DNA of 39,116 nucleotides from Bacteroidales bacterium (GTDB lineage Bacteria > Bacteroidota > Bacteroidia > Bacteroidales > Tenuifilaceae), in assembly GCA_003818205.1 (NCBI GenBank), contig RPRQ01000042.1:1-39116 (forward strand). The letters run 5' to 3'. Position 1 is the first letter of the stretch. Every line of letters begins with the position of its first letter. Under the pieces are notes generated by a model. The model worked only from the letters and a program-made list of their open reading frames with translations. It searched no databases and was not told where the DNA came from. Shown piece after piece: positions 21,070 through 30,671 of this stretch. The translations under genes and the position numbers were made by a program.

Positions 21070-23931
21070 ATGAAGAACTTCTATTTTAAAATAATTCTCC
21101 CGACAATTCTATCCATATTACTTTTTATTCTTACAATCTTCTTCATTATCATACCTCGTTTTCAGCAAAATATAATGAATGGGAAGCGTGAAATGATTAA
21201 AGAGTTAACCAACTCAGCATGGAGTATTCTTTCAAAATACGAGAATGATGAACGAAAAAGCTTATTATCTCGCAAAGAGGCACAAGAAACTGCCGTTTCA
21301 AGAATTCAATACCTACGATACGGTGATGAGAATAAAGACTATTTCTGGATTACAGATATGCACCCAGTTATGGTTATGCACCCGTATAGACCCGATTTAA
21401 ACAACAAGGATTTATCAAATTTTAGCGACCCACATGGCAAAAAACTATTTGTTGAATTTGTTGAGACAGTTAAAAAATCGGAGCACGGGTATGTTAATTA
21501 CATGTGGCAATGGAAAGATGACTCACTAAATATCGTTTCAAAGTTATCCTATGTTAAGATATTCAAACCATGGAACTGGGTTATTGGTACAGGAATTTAT
21601 ATTGAAGATGTTAAAAAAGAGATTTCGGCACTAACGAGAAAATTGCTATGGATATCCGTCGGAATATCGATATTAATTGCTTGCCTTCTTTTTTATATCA
21701 TCAAGCAAAGCTTAAATATTGAACGGAAAAGGATTGCTGTTGAGAATGATTTACACGAATCGAAAGAAAAATACCGAACTCTTGTCGAAGCGGCAACCGA
21801 GGGTTTACTGATGCTAATTGATGGCAAAATCAGCTTTGCCAACGCTGTGATAAGCAAAATGACTGGCTACGAAACTAGTGAACTTATTAGTCTTTCATTA
21901 AATGAGATTATTCACGAAAACAATAATCAAAATATCATTGATGTTTTTTCACAAATCATTGTTGAAGAAGGACAGTATGACATCAACCTGAAAAAAAAGA
22001 ATGGTGGATTTGTTGAAGTCTTGGTTACATCTTCGGCTAGTATGATTAATAGTAGGCCCGTAAATATTATAATAGTTAAAGATATTACAATAGACAGAAG
22101 TTCAAATTTATCGGTACTCGATTATCAAAAACTATTAAGTACGTTAAATATTGGTTTCTTTAGAGCAAGCATTGATTTTAAAGGAAGATTTATTTTTGCT
22201 AACGAGATAGCCATTAAAATACTTGGATATAGTAACTTCCGACAATTAACAGAAACTCATATAATAAACTTACTTTCAAGCCCTGAAGACAAAAAGAACC
22301 TAAGGAGAAATCTGCTCGAGAATGGATATATCAAAAATAAGGTTATAAAAATTCAGAAGAAAAATAAAGAAACTGCATTTGTTGCTATTACACTTGTTTT
22401 ATATAACAGCGAAGAATTCAAAGATTTAATCTGCGACGGTATTATTGAGGATATTACAGCTCAGGAAAAGGAAAAAAATGAAACTACCAACTTGATCGCA
22501 GAGCTAAAGTCAAGTACTTTTTTAATTGAACAATCGGTAAAAAATTATTTAGTTCCAATCAACACCTTGGATTCCGATTCTACAATAAATGATGCCATTA
22601 GGGTTTTATCAATTCGAAAAACAGATAATTTACTTCTTACTAAGAATGAAAAGGATTACATCGGAATTGTAACCAATAGCGACATTCAACAAAGAGTGCT
22701 AACGCTTAATTTAAATCTGGATAATCCAGCATATCTAATAATGACCTCTCCATTAATTTTTATTAATGATCACACTTCGGTAATTGATGCAATAAATATT
22801 TGTAACGAAAAAAAGATTAATCATTTGGTTGTTAAGAATAATAATGGTGAAATCATAGGCATTTTAAGAATAAATGATGTTTATAAAGAGCTGAAAAATT
22901 CGCTTTCATTTTATATCTCAAACATTGATAAAGCCGAAACTGTTGAGGAACTCAAATTATGCTATAAACAGCTTCAGTTATTGTTAAAACCCCTTATAAA
23001 AAGTGAAGTATCAGTTAAAGTTATTACTAGCATTACCACTTCTTTTTCAGACTCAATTATTCGTAAACTAATTGAATTGGCTATATCGGAAAATGGAAAA
23101 CCACCCGTTGGCTTTTCTTTTATCTGCTTAGGAAGTGAAGGACGAAAAGAGGAAACATTATTTACCGATCAGGACAATGCTATTATTTATGAAGATGTTC
23201 AACCTGAAAATGAAAAATCGGTTAATGATTACTTTAGTAAGCTTGGAGAAAAAGTTTGTAATTCATTAAACTATATCGGTTACTCCTTTTGTAAAGGTAA
23301 TATAATGGCAAAGAACCAGCAATGGTGTAAACCATTTAGTGTGTGGGAAATATATTTTACAAGTTGGATAATCGCTCCAGAGCCTCAGAATCTTTTAGAT
23401 GCAACCATTTTCTTCGATCTCAGAAATGTATATGGCGAAAATCATTTAACCGATAGATTAAGAAAAACGATTAGTGACCAGATTAACAATCGAGCATTAT
23501 TCTTGTATCACCTTGCTTATAATACTTACCACACAAAAGCGCAGCATATTTCTTCGGGAAGCATTCTGTCCGATAAAAATGCTGACCTTGTGGAGTTGAA
23601 AAATGCAGTGAACCTCATTGTAATGCTTGCAAGAACATATGCCCTGCAGGATAACATTTGGTGTACAAATACCCTTGATCGGCTTGAAACTTTAAAATCT
23701 AGGAATATTCTAAATGATAGCACTATTGATGAAATTATTTTTGCTTACAATTTCCTGATGAAACTTCGTTTTAGAAATCAACAAAACCTAGCAGATGGTA
23801 ATCTACCCTTATCAAACACCCTAAATACCAAACAATTGGTTAATATTGAAATATCAACCCTGAAGGAGGTGCTGTCGTTAATTCCTGTTTATCAGAAAAT
23901 GATAGGTGCTGATTTTAGGGTTTCAGGCTGA
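21070..23931 (+). CDS. Membrane sensor: Cache-PAS-PAS-CBS-CBS-DUF294 nucleotidyltransferase
   Basis: 953 aa. TM1 about 5-29; an extracytoplasmic single-Cache domain of the sCache_2 type about 35-185 (YLRYGDENKDYFWITDMHPV, 'WNWVIGTGIYIEDV'); TM2 about 190-212; PAS domains about 230-350 and 355-475; a CBS pair about 500-625; then a DUF294/GlnD-like nucleotidyltransferase with 'CLGSEGRKEETLFTDQDNAI' (GS-x-x-R...D-x-D, about 686-707) and a DUF294 C-terminal helical domain. DUF294-CBS proteins commonly sit beside acetate/solute symporters, usually with a cNMP domain. Here a periplasmic Cache sensor replaces it, suggesting that an external carboxylate controls uptake (inference). The modified target is unknown. 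Confidence 0.9.
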   Translation: MKNFYFKIILPTILSILLFILTIFFIIIPRFQQNIMNGKREMIKELTNSAWSILSKYENDERKSLLSRKEAQETAVSRIQYLRYGDENKDYFWITDMHPVMVMHPYRPDLNNKDLSNFSDPHGKKLFVEFVETVKKSEHGYVNYMWQWKDDSLNIVSKLSYVKIFKPWNWVIGTGIYIEDVKKEISALTRKLLWISVGISILIACLLFYIIKQSLNIERKRIAVENDLHESKEKYRTLVEAATEGLLMLIDGKISFANAVISKMTGYETSELISLSLNEIIHENNNQNIIDVFSQIIVEEGQYDINLKKKNGGFVEVLVTSSASMINSRPVNIIIVKDITIDRSSNLSVLDYQKLLSTLNIGFFRASIDFKGRFIFANEIAIKILGYSNFRQLTETHIINLLSSPEDKKNLRRNLLENGYIKNKVIKIQKKNKETAFVAITLVLYNSEEFKDLICDGIIEDITAQEKEKNETTNLIAELKSSTFLIEQSVKNYLVPINTLDSDSTINDAIRVLSIRKTDNLLLTKNEKDYIGIVTNSDIQQRVLTLNLNLDNPAYLIMTSPLIFINDHTSVIDAINICNEKKINHLVVKNNNGEIIGILRINDVYKELKNSLSFYISNIDKAETVEELKLCYKQLQLLLKPLIKSEVSVKVITSITTSFSDSIIRKLIELAISENGKPPVGFSFICLGSEGRKEETLFTDQDNAIIYEDVQPENEKSVNDYFSKLGEKVCNSLNYIGYSFCKGNIMAKNQQWCKPFSVWEIYFTSWIIAPEPQNLLDATIFFDLRNVYGENHLTDRLRKTISDQINNRALFLYHLAYNTYHTKAQHISSGSILSDKNADLVELKNAVNLIVMLARTYALQDNIWCTNTLDRLETLKSRNILNDSTIDEIIFAYNFLMKLRFRNQQNLADGNLPLSNTLNTKQLVNIEISTLKEVLSLIPVYQKMIGADFRVSG

Positions 23932-23932
23932 T

Positions 23933-24688
23933 TTATACCGAAAAGTAAGCATTATGCTTAAAACTTCCATGTTCGTTCCAATGAACATATCCTAACTGAT
24001 TTGTAAGCAAAATAGTCTCCTCAACATACAGTGGTTTTTGATTAAAATGACTGTGGCCATATAGCCAGAAATTGGCCTTGCATTCTTCTATATAGTCTGT
24101 TAAATCGACACAAAATGCTTCATTAATGGGACTATTTCTATGTCGAGGCGAATTGCATAGAAACGAAGGAAGATGATGTGTTACAACTACTGTTTTATCA
24201 CCCTTATTCGTTAACGATTGTTTAATGAAGTTCAAACCCTCTGTATGCAATTCGTTAAAGTCAAGAGAACTAAAACTTCTTTTTTTGTTTGTTATGCATT
24301 TAAAATCAGATACGCTTTGCTCCACTATTTTCTGATTTGCGCTACCTATTTTCGACCATAAAGTGCTAAATACAAATTTAGTATGCTCAAATTCAATATC
24401 TATATTATTTACAATGTTGATATTGGTCTTTAGCCTAATATTATATGATTTACTAAATTCAGCTATGTCTTTATAGTAAAACTCGTGATTGCCTGGCACC
24501 CAAAAAACTTGTTTATAATTGTCTGAGATGTAACTGAAAAAGGAGTTACTCAAAAATTCATCATGCAGGGGTACAATATCTCCAGCCAAAATCAATATAT
24601 CACCGCAAACAGTTAATGGATTATCGATAAGATATTTATTGTTAAGCGCAAATTCAAGATGCAGATCGGAGCAGTACTGGATTCTCAT
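23933..24688 (-). CDS. Calcineurin-like metallophosphoesterase
   Basis: 251 aa cytoplasmic protein with the ordered metal-ligand motifs of the family: 'QYCSDLHLEF' (DxH), 'DILILAGDIVP' (GDxx), 'FWVPGNHEFYY' (GNHE), 'VVVTHHLPSF' and 'FWLYGHSHFN' (GHxH). All ligands are present, so the enzyme should be active. Substrate unknown: nucleotide, phosphoprotein or polynucleotide. It converges on the Cache/DUF294 gene with only one base between the stops. Confidence 0.93.
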   Translation of the reverse strand: MRIQYCSDLHLEFALNNKYLIDNPLTVCGDILILAGDIVPLHDEFLSNSFFSYISDNYKQVFWVPGNHEFYYKDIAEFSKSYNIRLKTNINIVNNIDIEFEHTKFVFSTLWSKIGSANQKIVEQSVSDFKCITNKKRSFSSLDFNELHTEGLNFIKQSLTNKGDKTVVVTHHLPSFLCNSPRHRNSPINEAFCVDLTDYIEECKANFWLYGHSHFNQKPLYVEETILLTNQLGYVHWNEHGSFKHNAYFSV

Positions 24689-24742
24689 TTTCTTATCGAT
24701 TAATTAACCTAAGTTGCTACTTATATGGGATTTGGTTTAAAA

Positions 24743-24881
24743 AAGGATTAACGATTTACTATTTATGAAAATAAAAATCATATATCGAAGAACATTAACG
24801 CTTTAAGATGTGTTTTCATTTCTTCTAAAATCAAAAACCGAGCTTTATTTGCGAGCTCGCCGAAGGCAATCGTTGATCCTT
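24743..24881. repeat. Short inverted-repeat element sharing GGATTAACGATT with the IVS-like element
   Basis: AAGGATTAACGATT (24743-24756) and AATCGTTGATCCTT (24868-24881) are inverted with one mismatch. The same GGATTAACGA sequence forms the inner end of the arms at 6191/6651, and CTTGTTCTAAAATC follows here as CTTGTTCTTAAATC does there. The ~110 bases between hold no gene. Confidence 0.4.
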
Positions 24882-24930
24882 GTTCTAAAATCTAATTATT
24901 TCTATAACTAGCAACTTGAGTTAATTACCA

Positions 24931-25668
24931 TTAACCCACCTCACTAATTTTTTTCAAGAGAGGCATATCAAGTATTTCAATATCCCTTCCTTTAACCGAG
25001 ATAATATTCTCGTTAGAAAATTCAGTGAATAACCTCACAGCATTCTCCTCCGATATAGCTATCATTTCACCAACCTCTTTCCTAGTTAGATTTAAATTAA
25101 ACACATGATTATCATTTATCTGAGAAAGATAAATCAGATTTTCGGCAAATCTTCCTCGAATCTGTTTCTGATTGAGAGAGATTATTTTTTTCATTATCGC
25201 TGTAACTGACTTGCCAAAAGCTTTATTTAAGTTTAAAAGCAGGTCATGGTTTTCCATGTATAACTTCTTAACCAGATCAAGTTCGATAAAGCAAACCTCA
25301 GATTCTTCAAGGGCGCTGACAGAGTAGGAGTACTCTGGATTATCGAAAAAGCATAGTAACCCTATATATGCAGGCGGCTTTAGTAGGTAGAGAATAATGT
25401 TTCTATTGTTAAGTCCTTCTATATATAATTTTGCAGAACCCTTAACCAAGAATATAGCATGAGTAACATCAGTTCCCTGCTTGCAGATTACATCGTGTTT
25501 TTTAAAATGAGCATGAAGGGGCTTAACCATGCTTGGAATAGCTCCATTCCGTGTTAACGATGAATAGATATCACATTTTAACTCACAGCTTTCACAGCTT
25601 ATCTTCTTGGAAAATTTCACTTGTAATATTTTGACTTTAAAAATAGTGAAAAAGTTGCTACAAAACAA
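24931..25668 (-). CDS. Crp/Fnr-family transcriptional regulator
   Basis: 245 aa. Cyclic-nucleotide-binding-type beta-barrel (about 45-160: 'HDVICKQGTDVTHAIFLVKG', 'YIGLLCFFDNPEYSYSVSAL') and a C-terminal winged helix (about 185-235: 'LTRKEVGEMIAISEENAVRL'). N-terminal Cys at about 25, 28 and 32 (CESCELKC) plus Cys 126 recall the FNR iron-sulfur ligands, but the spacing differs, so oxygen sensing is only possible. The first ~16 residues are atypical; a GTG at 25620 (VKFSKKISCESC) is an alternative start. Divergent from the symporter genes, which it may regulate. Confidence 0.9.
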   Translation of the reverse strand: MFCSNFFTIFKVKILQVKFSKKISCESCELKCDIYSSLTRNGAIPSMVKPLHAHFKKHDVICKQGTDVTHAIFLVKGSAKLYIEGLNNRNIILYLLKPPAYIGLLCFFDNPEYSYSVSALEESEVCFIELDLVKKLYMENHDLLLNLNKAFGKSVTAIMKKIISLNQKQIRGRFAENLIYLSQINDNHVFNLNLTRKEVGEMIAISEENAVRLFTEFSNENIISVKGRDIEILDMPLLKKISEVG

Positions 25669-25693
25669 TGTTATATTTCAATTTATCAAATAG

Positions 25694-25722
25694 TTTGTTT
25701 TTATTCTAAACGGTTACTTTTG
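25694..25722 (+). promoter_or_regulatory. Promoter of the symporter operon
   Basis: TTTG (25694-25697), a 17-base spacer, and TACTTTTG (25715-25722), in the 106-base gap between the divergent Crp/Fnr gene and the symporter small subunit. The spacer is slightly short for the consensus. Confidence 0.55.
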
Positions 25723-25774
25723 AGAAACCAGAAATTAACCCTAATCCCTAACCAATTAAAAAAAATAAATCAAA

Positions 25775-26548
25775 TTGGAAACAAACAACAATTACGATTT
25801 TAGCCTATTCAAGCCCAAAAGTGAATACACTAGAAGGGTAAGAAACATAATAGTTTCGATGTTAATAGTATGGGCTGTTGCAGTATTTGGGTTTCAGATC
25901 CTCTTACTAAGTTTACAAAAACCAACCCCCGAAAAATCTTTTATCGCATACGAATCCGTATGGGAAAAAGTAAAATCAGGAAGTGCTACCGCTGATGAAA
26001 AAAAGACTTTTGCAGCAAGCATAGCTGCTGTTCTTGGAAAATCAACACTTAAGAAAGATAAAAAGGAAATACTTGCAAATGCCTTAAGTTGGAACTTATA
26101 TGGGTCACTTGATAGCTCTAAAAAAGAGAATCTTCTGAAAAGCGTTCAAGAGTTGAGAACAAGTACTGAAAACCTTGGAAAATCAACAACCGATGATGGT
26201 TATCTTCAGGCAAAAGAATCGCTTAACGAATCGAAAAAGGAACTTTTTAGCCAACTCAATGATATCTATGGTTTCGAATCAAACAGCCTTGAAGTAAATA
26301 TTATTGCTTTCAACCTTATAAGTTCGGATATTCAACAATTAGACGAAAATGTTGCAACTTCATTACCGGCAATAATGAAATTGTATTTAGTGCACAACCA
26401 ATCGTTTCTAACAGACACCAAATTCTTAGGATTTCCGTTCCACTACTTTTACACTGGTGAATTTTTGCTGATTTTATTTGTTCTGCTGAGTTTGATCTAT
26501 AGTAAAAGAGTAGAACATCTTCAGAAGAAACTAAACATTGTTGAATAA
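25775..26548 (+). CDS. Symporter small-subunit (DUF4212)-like protein with a large insert
   Basis: 257 aa starting at TTG; a stop lies three codons upstream and no ATG precedes TM1. The ends match the two-helix DUF4212 small subunit of solute symporters: TM1 about 24-47 (NIIVSMLIVWAVAVFGFQIL) and the C-terminal 'FLGFPFHYFYTGEFLLILFV' TM2 followed by 'YSKRVEHLQKKL'. Between them lie about 170 mostly helical, Lys/Glu/Ser-rich residues, presumably extracytoplasmic, where canonical members (~80-100 aa) have a short loop. Located 19 bases before the large subunit, so the two should be made together. Confidence 0.75.
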   Translation: METNNNYDFSLFKPKSEYTRRVRNIIVSMLIVWAVAVFGFQILLLSLQKPTPEKSFIAYESVWEKVKSGSATADEKKTFAASIAAVLGKSTLKKDKKEILANALSWNLYGSLDSSKKENLLKSVQELRTSTENLGKSTTDDGYLQAKESLNESKKELFSQLNDIYGFESNSLEVNIIAFNLISSDIQQLDENVATSLPAIMKLYLVHNQSFLTDTKFLGFPFHYFYTGEFLLILFVLLSLIYSKRVEHLQKKLNIVE

Positions 26549-26567
26549 TCTTATAAATTGAATTGAA

Positions 26568-28247
26568 ATGAAAAAAATATTAACAGCATTTAGCTTGATA
26601 GCAATTCCTTTTCTTGCTAATGCTTCAAGTTTAACGCAACTAGAAGGAAGCTTTAAAGTTGGTCCTGCAATTATATTATTAGCCATTCTTGCTACATTTA
26701 TTCTAGTTGGTCTAGTTCACAGAGCAAAAGATACAACGGACTACTATGCCGCTGGAAGAAAAATTAGCGTTGTTAGTTCAGGTATGGCCATTGGAGCAAA
26801 CTGGATGAGTGCAGCCTCAGTTCTTGGAATGGCAGGAATGATGTATCTTACAGGGTACAACGGATTGGCTTATGTTGTTGGATGGACAGGGGGTTACGTC
26901 CTCCTACTTGTACTAATGGCAGGCCAAATTAGAAAATACGGAAAATTCACTGCACCTGATTTCATTGGTGATAGATATTACTCCCAATCCTTGAGGGGAA
27001 TTAGCGCTGTTTTTACTATTCTTATCTCATTCGCTTATTGTGTTGGTCAATTTGGTGGTGTAGGTTTAATGTTTAAATGGATTTTGGGTATAAACTACAT
27101 GTGGTCGGTAATATTGGGTGCAGCAGTAGTTATATTCTACACTATGATTTCCGGTATGATAGGAGCCACTAAGAACATGGTAATTCAGTATATTATTATT
27201 ATTATCACGTTCTTGATTCCAACTTTTCTTTTAACCTACAAGTACGATTATTTTTGGTTATTACCACAATTTGGGTACGGTACAATTGTTTCTGACATTG
27301 TTCAAGGCATTCCTGCACCTAATATTTCTGATGGTGTTGCGCTTATAAATGCCTATGGTCATAATCTTGCGCTAATGCCTAGCCCCGAATTTGCGATGCC
27401 TTGGGATCCTGCAACCGGAAGTACCTTCTTTCAATGGATGGCAATATGCTTTTCACTAATGATTGGAACCGCAGGACTACCTCACGTTCTTCAACGTTTT
27501 TATATTACTCCTACTATTAAGGATGCTCGTTTGTCATGCGTATGGGGTTTATTTTTTATCTGCCTACTTTACTGGAGCGCACCAATATATTCAGCATTTG
27601 GTAAAATACTATCCGCAAATCCAGAGGTTGGCAATTTAGCTTCTGATGCAATTGTAATTTATACTGCTCAATTGGGTGGAATAAATCCGCTAATAGTTGG
27701 TCTGCTTGCAGCAGGAGCCATATCTGCCGCTTTTTCAACAATTTCAGGTTTATTGGTAGCCGGATCATCTGCATTTGCACATGATCTGTATGTTAAGATT
27801 ATTAACCCCAATGCAAAACCAAAATCTCAGCTTCTTGTTGCACGTTTTGGAACCATTCTTATGGGTGTTACTGTTGGTATCGTTGCAATGTTTAATTTAG
27901 GGATGATTGCCCAACTAGTAGCTGTTGCCTTTTCAATGGCTGCTTGCACCATATTTCCGCTATTCCTATTAGGTATATGGTGGAGCGGTTCTAATAAAGC
28001 TGGTGGAATAGCAGGAATGTCTGTAGGTGTAACTTTGACAGTAATTTCAATTGTTTATTTCCTTGTTGGAAAATCAGGTGGTAGCCTACCGGGACAAGAA
28101 TTTATTACTTACTGGTTAAATGTATGGTACTTTGCATGGCTTGGTGCTCCACTAGCTATTGTTACCAATATTGTTGTGTCAAAACTAACTAAACCAACTC
28201 CTATTGAAATTAAGAAGTTCTTAGTTGAAAATGTACACGGAGGTTAA
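26568..28247 (+). CDS. Sodium:solute symporter, VC_2705/ActP-like
   Basis: 559 aa, about 13 membrane helices. Starts MKKILTAFSLIAIPFLANAS, then the SSS core: 'DTTDYYAAGRKISVVSSGMA', 'GANWMSAASVLGMAGMMYLT', 'KFTAPDFIGDRYYS', 'GTAGLPHVLQRFYITPTIKD', and the long-helix region 'AAGAISAAFSTISGLLVAGS'. This subfamily of the sodium:solute symporters pairs with a DUF4212 small subunit and often carries acetate or other small carboxylates (established for relatives; substrate here inferred). Followed by a strong terminator. Confidence 0.94.
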   Translation: MKKILTAFSLIAIPFLANASSLTQLEGSFKVGPAIILLAILATFILVGLVHRAKDTTDYYAAGRKISVVSSGMAIGANWMSAASVLGMAGMMYLTGYNGLAYVVGWTGGYVLLLVLMAGQIRKYGKFTAPDFIGDRYYSQSLRGISAVFTILISFAYCVGQFGGVGLMFKWILGINYMWSVILGAAVVIFYTMISGMIGATKNMVIQYIIIIITFLIPTFLLTYKYDYFWLLPQFGYGTIVSDIVQGIPAPNISDGVALINAYGHNLALMPSPEFAMPWDPATGSTFFQWMAICFSLMIGTAGLPHVLQRFYITPTIKDARLSCVWGLFFICLLYWSAPIYSAFGKILSANPEVGNLASDAIVIYTAQLGGINPLIVGLLAAGAISAAFSTISGLLVAGSSAFAHDLYVKIINPNAKPKSQLLVARFGTILMGVTVGIVAMFNLGMIAQLVAVAFSMAACTIFPLFLLGIWWSGSNKAGGIAGMSVGVTLTVISIVYFLVGKSGGSLPGQEFITYWLNVWYFAWLGAPLAIVTNIVVSKLTKPTPIEIKKFLVENVHGG

Positions 28248-28270
28248 TGCTTCGTAATACAGAATAAGAG

Positions 28271-28299
28271 ACTATCCTGTTAATACAGGGTAGTTTTTT
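28271..28299 (+). terminator. Terminator after the symporter
   Basis: 10-bp stem ACTATCCTGT / ACAGGGTAGT with one G-T pair, loop TAAT, then six T. It separates the symporter from the next two genes. Confidence 0.88.
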
Positions 28300-28331
28300 A
28301 TTTAATTTGCACTTTAATCCCAAAATAGTTG

Positions 28332-29093
28332 ATGAGTATATTTAAGATAACAAGAGAAAACAGAATTGTATTGATTGCTGTTCTCAGTATCAGTATTATC
28401 AGTTTTGCTATCGCATACCTTTACTACAGCGGAATAAATAAATCCGAAGACCCAAGAGTTGTTGAAACCAAATTTATGTTTGGCCGGTACGATGCATCAA
28501 TTCGAGCCAAGAATTATGACAATGCTTTTTCTATACTCGACAGCATTGAACATATCCTTACCAAACTGTCGGGCTATTCCGATTCTTATGAATTAGGTAT
28601 AATCTATAATAATCGGGCTTCAATATATATCTCTAAAGCTCTTTACGAAGAAAAGGATTCAATAGGTAAAAAGTTATTGCTCGATACAGCATTTGTACAC
28701 ACAAATAAATGCGTAGAGCATTATAATAAGTGGATTGAACGATTCGGCAAGTTATCCGAGGCTGATATACTGTCGGAGGTGAAGCCTCATTTTCTAGAGA
28801 ATGACGATGCTTTTAAGGGAAAACGTTACCAAAAAATATTAAGCAAAAGGGTTAAAGATATTATTCTTGCACAAAAAGAAACTCCAAGAAGGTTGTCGGT
28901 TGCTTATACTAACCTTGGTATTATTCAACGTCATACTTACATGCAGACTAAAGCCATCGAGAGCTACATAACAGCAATTAAGCTGTGGAAGGAAAATCCT
29001 GCTGCACTTAGTAATCTAAACGTTCTATATGGTAAACCATCAACAGACAGGTCTATCTTTGAAAAACTATTCCCACCAGATAAAAACAAATAG
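28332..29093 (+). CDS. Membrane-anchored helical (TPR-like) protein of unknown function
   Basis: 253 aa from the ATG at 28332 (a TTG lies one codon earlier). One N-terminal membrane helix (IVLIAVLSISIISFAIAYLY, about 11-30), then an extracytoplasmic region of amphipathic helices with TPR character ('RRLSVAYTNLGIIQRHTYMQ', 'TKAIESYITAIKLWKENPAA'). No catalytic motif. It lies 16 bases before the porin-like gene and just after the symporter, so it may scaffold or regulate the uptake system (inference from position). Confidence 0.75.
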   Translation: MSIFKITRENRIVLIAVLSISIISFAIAYLYYSGINKSEDPRVVETKFMFGRYDASIRAKNYDNAFSILDSIEHILTKLSGYSDSYELGIIYNNRASIYISKALYEEKDSIGKKLLLDTAFVHTNKCVEHYNKWIERFGKLSEADILSEVKPHFLENDDAFKGKRYQKILSKRVKDIILAQKETPRRLSVAYTNLGIIQRHTYMQTKAIESYITAIKLWKENPAALSNLNVLYGKPSTDRSIFEKLFPPDKNK

Positions 29094-29109
29094 TAAACTA
29101 AAATAAAAA

Positions 29110-30399
29110 ATGAAAAGTAGAATTTTAACACTAATAGCAATAACATTCCTACCAATGTTATGCTTATCACAAGCAAAACCCGATGAGCCTAAATATGGAA
29201 TCAGCTTTTCGGGATTTCTAAAATCTGATTTCTTTTACGATACTCGCGAAAACGCAACCATTAGAGAGGGTCACTTCCTACTATATCCTAAAGAGAAATC
29301 ATTGGATGCCGATGGTAAGGACATTAACGCTAAATCATCGTTCAACTTTCTATCAATCCAATCGCGATTGACTGGTAAAATTAGTGCCCCTGATGCTTTT
29401 GGAGCAAAAACATCGGGCGTTTTAGAGGCCGATTTCTTTGGCAATGAGAATGCAGCATTTGTTGATGCAAATGGATTTAGATTGAGACATGCATTTGTTA
29501 AATTGAACTGGGAGAAAACCGAACTGCTTGCGGGTCAGTATTGGCATCCATTCTTTATACCTGGATGCTTCTCTGGTGTAGTATCATTCAACACTGGAGT
29601 TCCAGTTCAACCCTTTTCGCGTAATCCTCAGGTAAGGATTACTCATAAGTTAGGAAAACTTAGCATTGCCGGAGTTTTATCCGCTCAAAGAGATTTCACA
29701 AGTCCACAAGGCTCTGCATCTTTGCGCTATTCCAATATTCCTGATCTAACTGCTGTGCTCTCTTTCGAAAGCAAGAATGAAGAGGCAAAGACTGAAATTC
29801 TTGCTGGTGCTGCGATTGACTACAAAGTGCTTCAACCAACACTAACAACGACTAACGGTGCTAATACTTATATTACCGATGAGAAAGTAAGCGGGCTATC
29901 AGTTACAGGTTTTCTAAAATATAAGAATCAATTCTTCACCTACAAAGCACAGGGTCTTTATGGCCAAAATCTATTCGACTTAACCATGCTTGGCGGATAT
30001 ACAGTAGAATCAGTAATTGATGCCAATAAGAATACCGTTTCGTACACAACAATTAACAATATGGCGGTATGGAGCGAAATTCAAACAAACGGGTCGAAGG
30101 TTCAGCTTGGTTTATGGGCTGGCTTTACAAAAAACCTAGGTTCTAAAAATCCTATCCTTAATTACGGTGTCACAGATGCAACGGCAAGAGGCTCAAACAT
30201 AAAGTCTGTCTTTAGGGTTGCTCCTCGTATTGTATTAATCCAGGGTAAGTTAAATTTTGCCACCGAGTTGGAATATACCATGGCTGCATATGCCACAAAG
30301 GAGAACGGCGTACTCAACAGAGATAAATTTGGGGTGATATTCAACTCTGAAAAGGTATCGAATCTAAGGATTCTATTAGCGCTGATTTACAATTTTTAG
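29110..30399 (+). CDS. Outer-membrane porin-like beta-barrel protein
   Basis: 429 aa. Signal peptide MKSRILTLIAITFLPMLCLS|QA. The mature chain alternates short beta-strands and turns through its length ('GISFSGFLKSDFFYDTRENA', 'SSFNFLSIQSRLTGKISAPD', 'LLAGQYWHPFFIPG'), and ends in '...LRILLALIYNF', the terminal aromatic residue of outer-membrane barrels. DcaP-like or general porin most likely. Located after the symporter and with the TPR-like protein, so it may pass the same small substrate through the outer membrane (inference). A terminator follows. Confidence 0.82.
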   Translation: MKSRILTLIAITFLPMLCLSQAKPDEPKYGISFSGFLKSDFFYDTRENATIREGHFLLYPKEKSLDADGKDINAKSSFNFLSIQSRLTGKISAPDAFGAKTSGVLEADFFGNENAAFVDANGFRLRHAFVKLNWEKTELLAGQYWHPFFIPGCFSGVVSFNTGVPVQPFSRNPQVRITHKLGKLSIAGVLSAQRDFTSPQGSASLRYSNIPDLTAVLSFESKNEEAKTEILAGAAIDYKVLQPTLTTTNGANTYITDEKVSGLSVTGFLKYKNQFFTYKAQGLYGQNLFDLTMLGGYTVESVIDANKNTVSYTTINNMAVWSEIQTNGSKVQLGLWAGFTKNLGSKNPILNYGVTDATARGSNIKSVFRVAPRIVLIQGKLNFATELEYTMAAYATKENGVLNRDKFGVIFNSEKVSNLRILLALIYNF

Positions 30400-30419
30400 T
30401 AACCATAAACAGTATTTGT

Positions 30420-30455
30420 AAGGGCTAGGAGTATTTAACACTCTTAGCTCTTTTG
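30420..30455 (+). terminator. Terminator after the porin gene
   Basis: 13-bp stem AAGGGCTAGGAGT / ACTCTTAGCTCTT with two G-T pairs, followed by TTGCTTTT. Confidence 0.8.
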
Positions 30456-30671
30456 CTTTTCCACTTAGCAGAAATAACTTTGAAAATATATTTGCTCCGA
30501 AACAATCATTCAAAATGGAAATAGTTTTATAAATTAAGAACTAATTGATATTCAATCCTTGTCAAAAACTATCTATAATTTAGATTTGATAAAGGTTACA
30601 AAACCAGAAATATTTATTTCCTTTGCGCCCTTAATTTAAATTTCATCATTCAAAATCTAAATCATTTTTTC

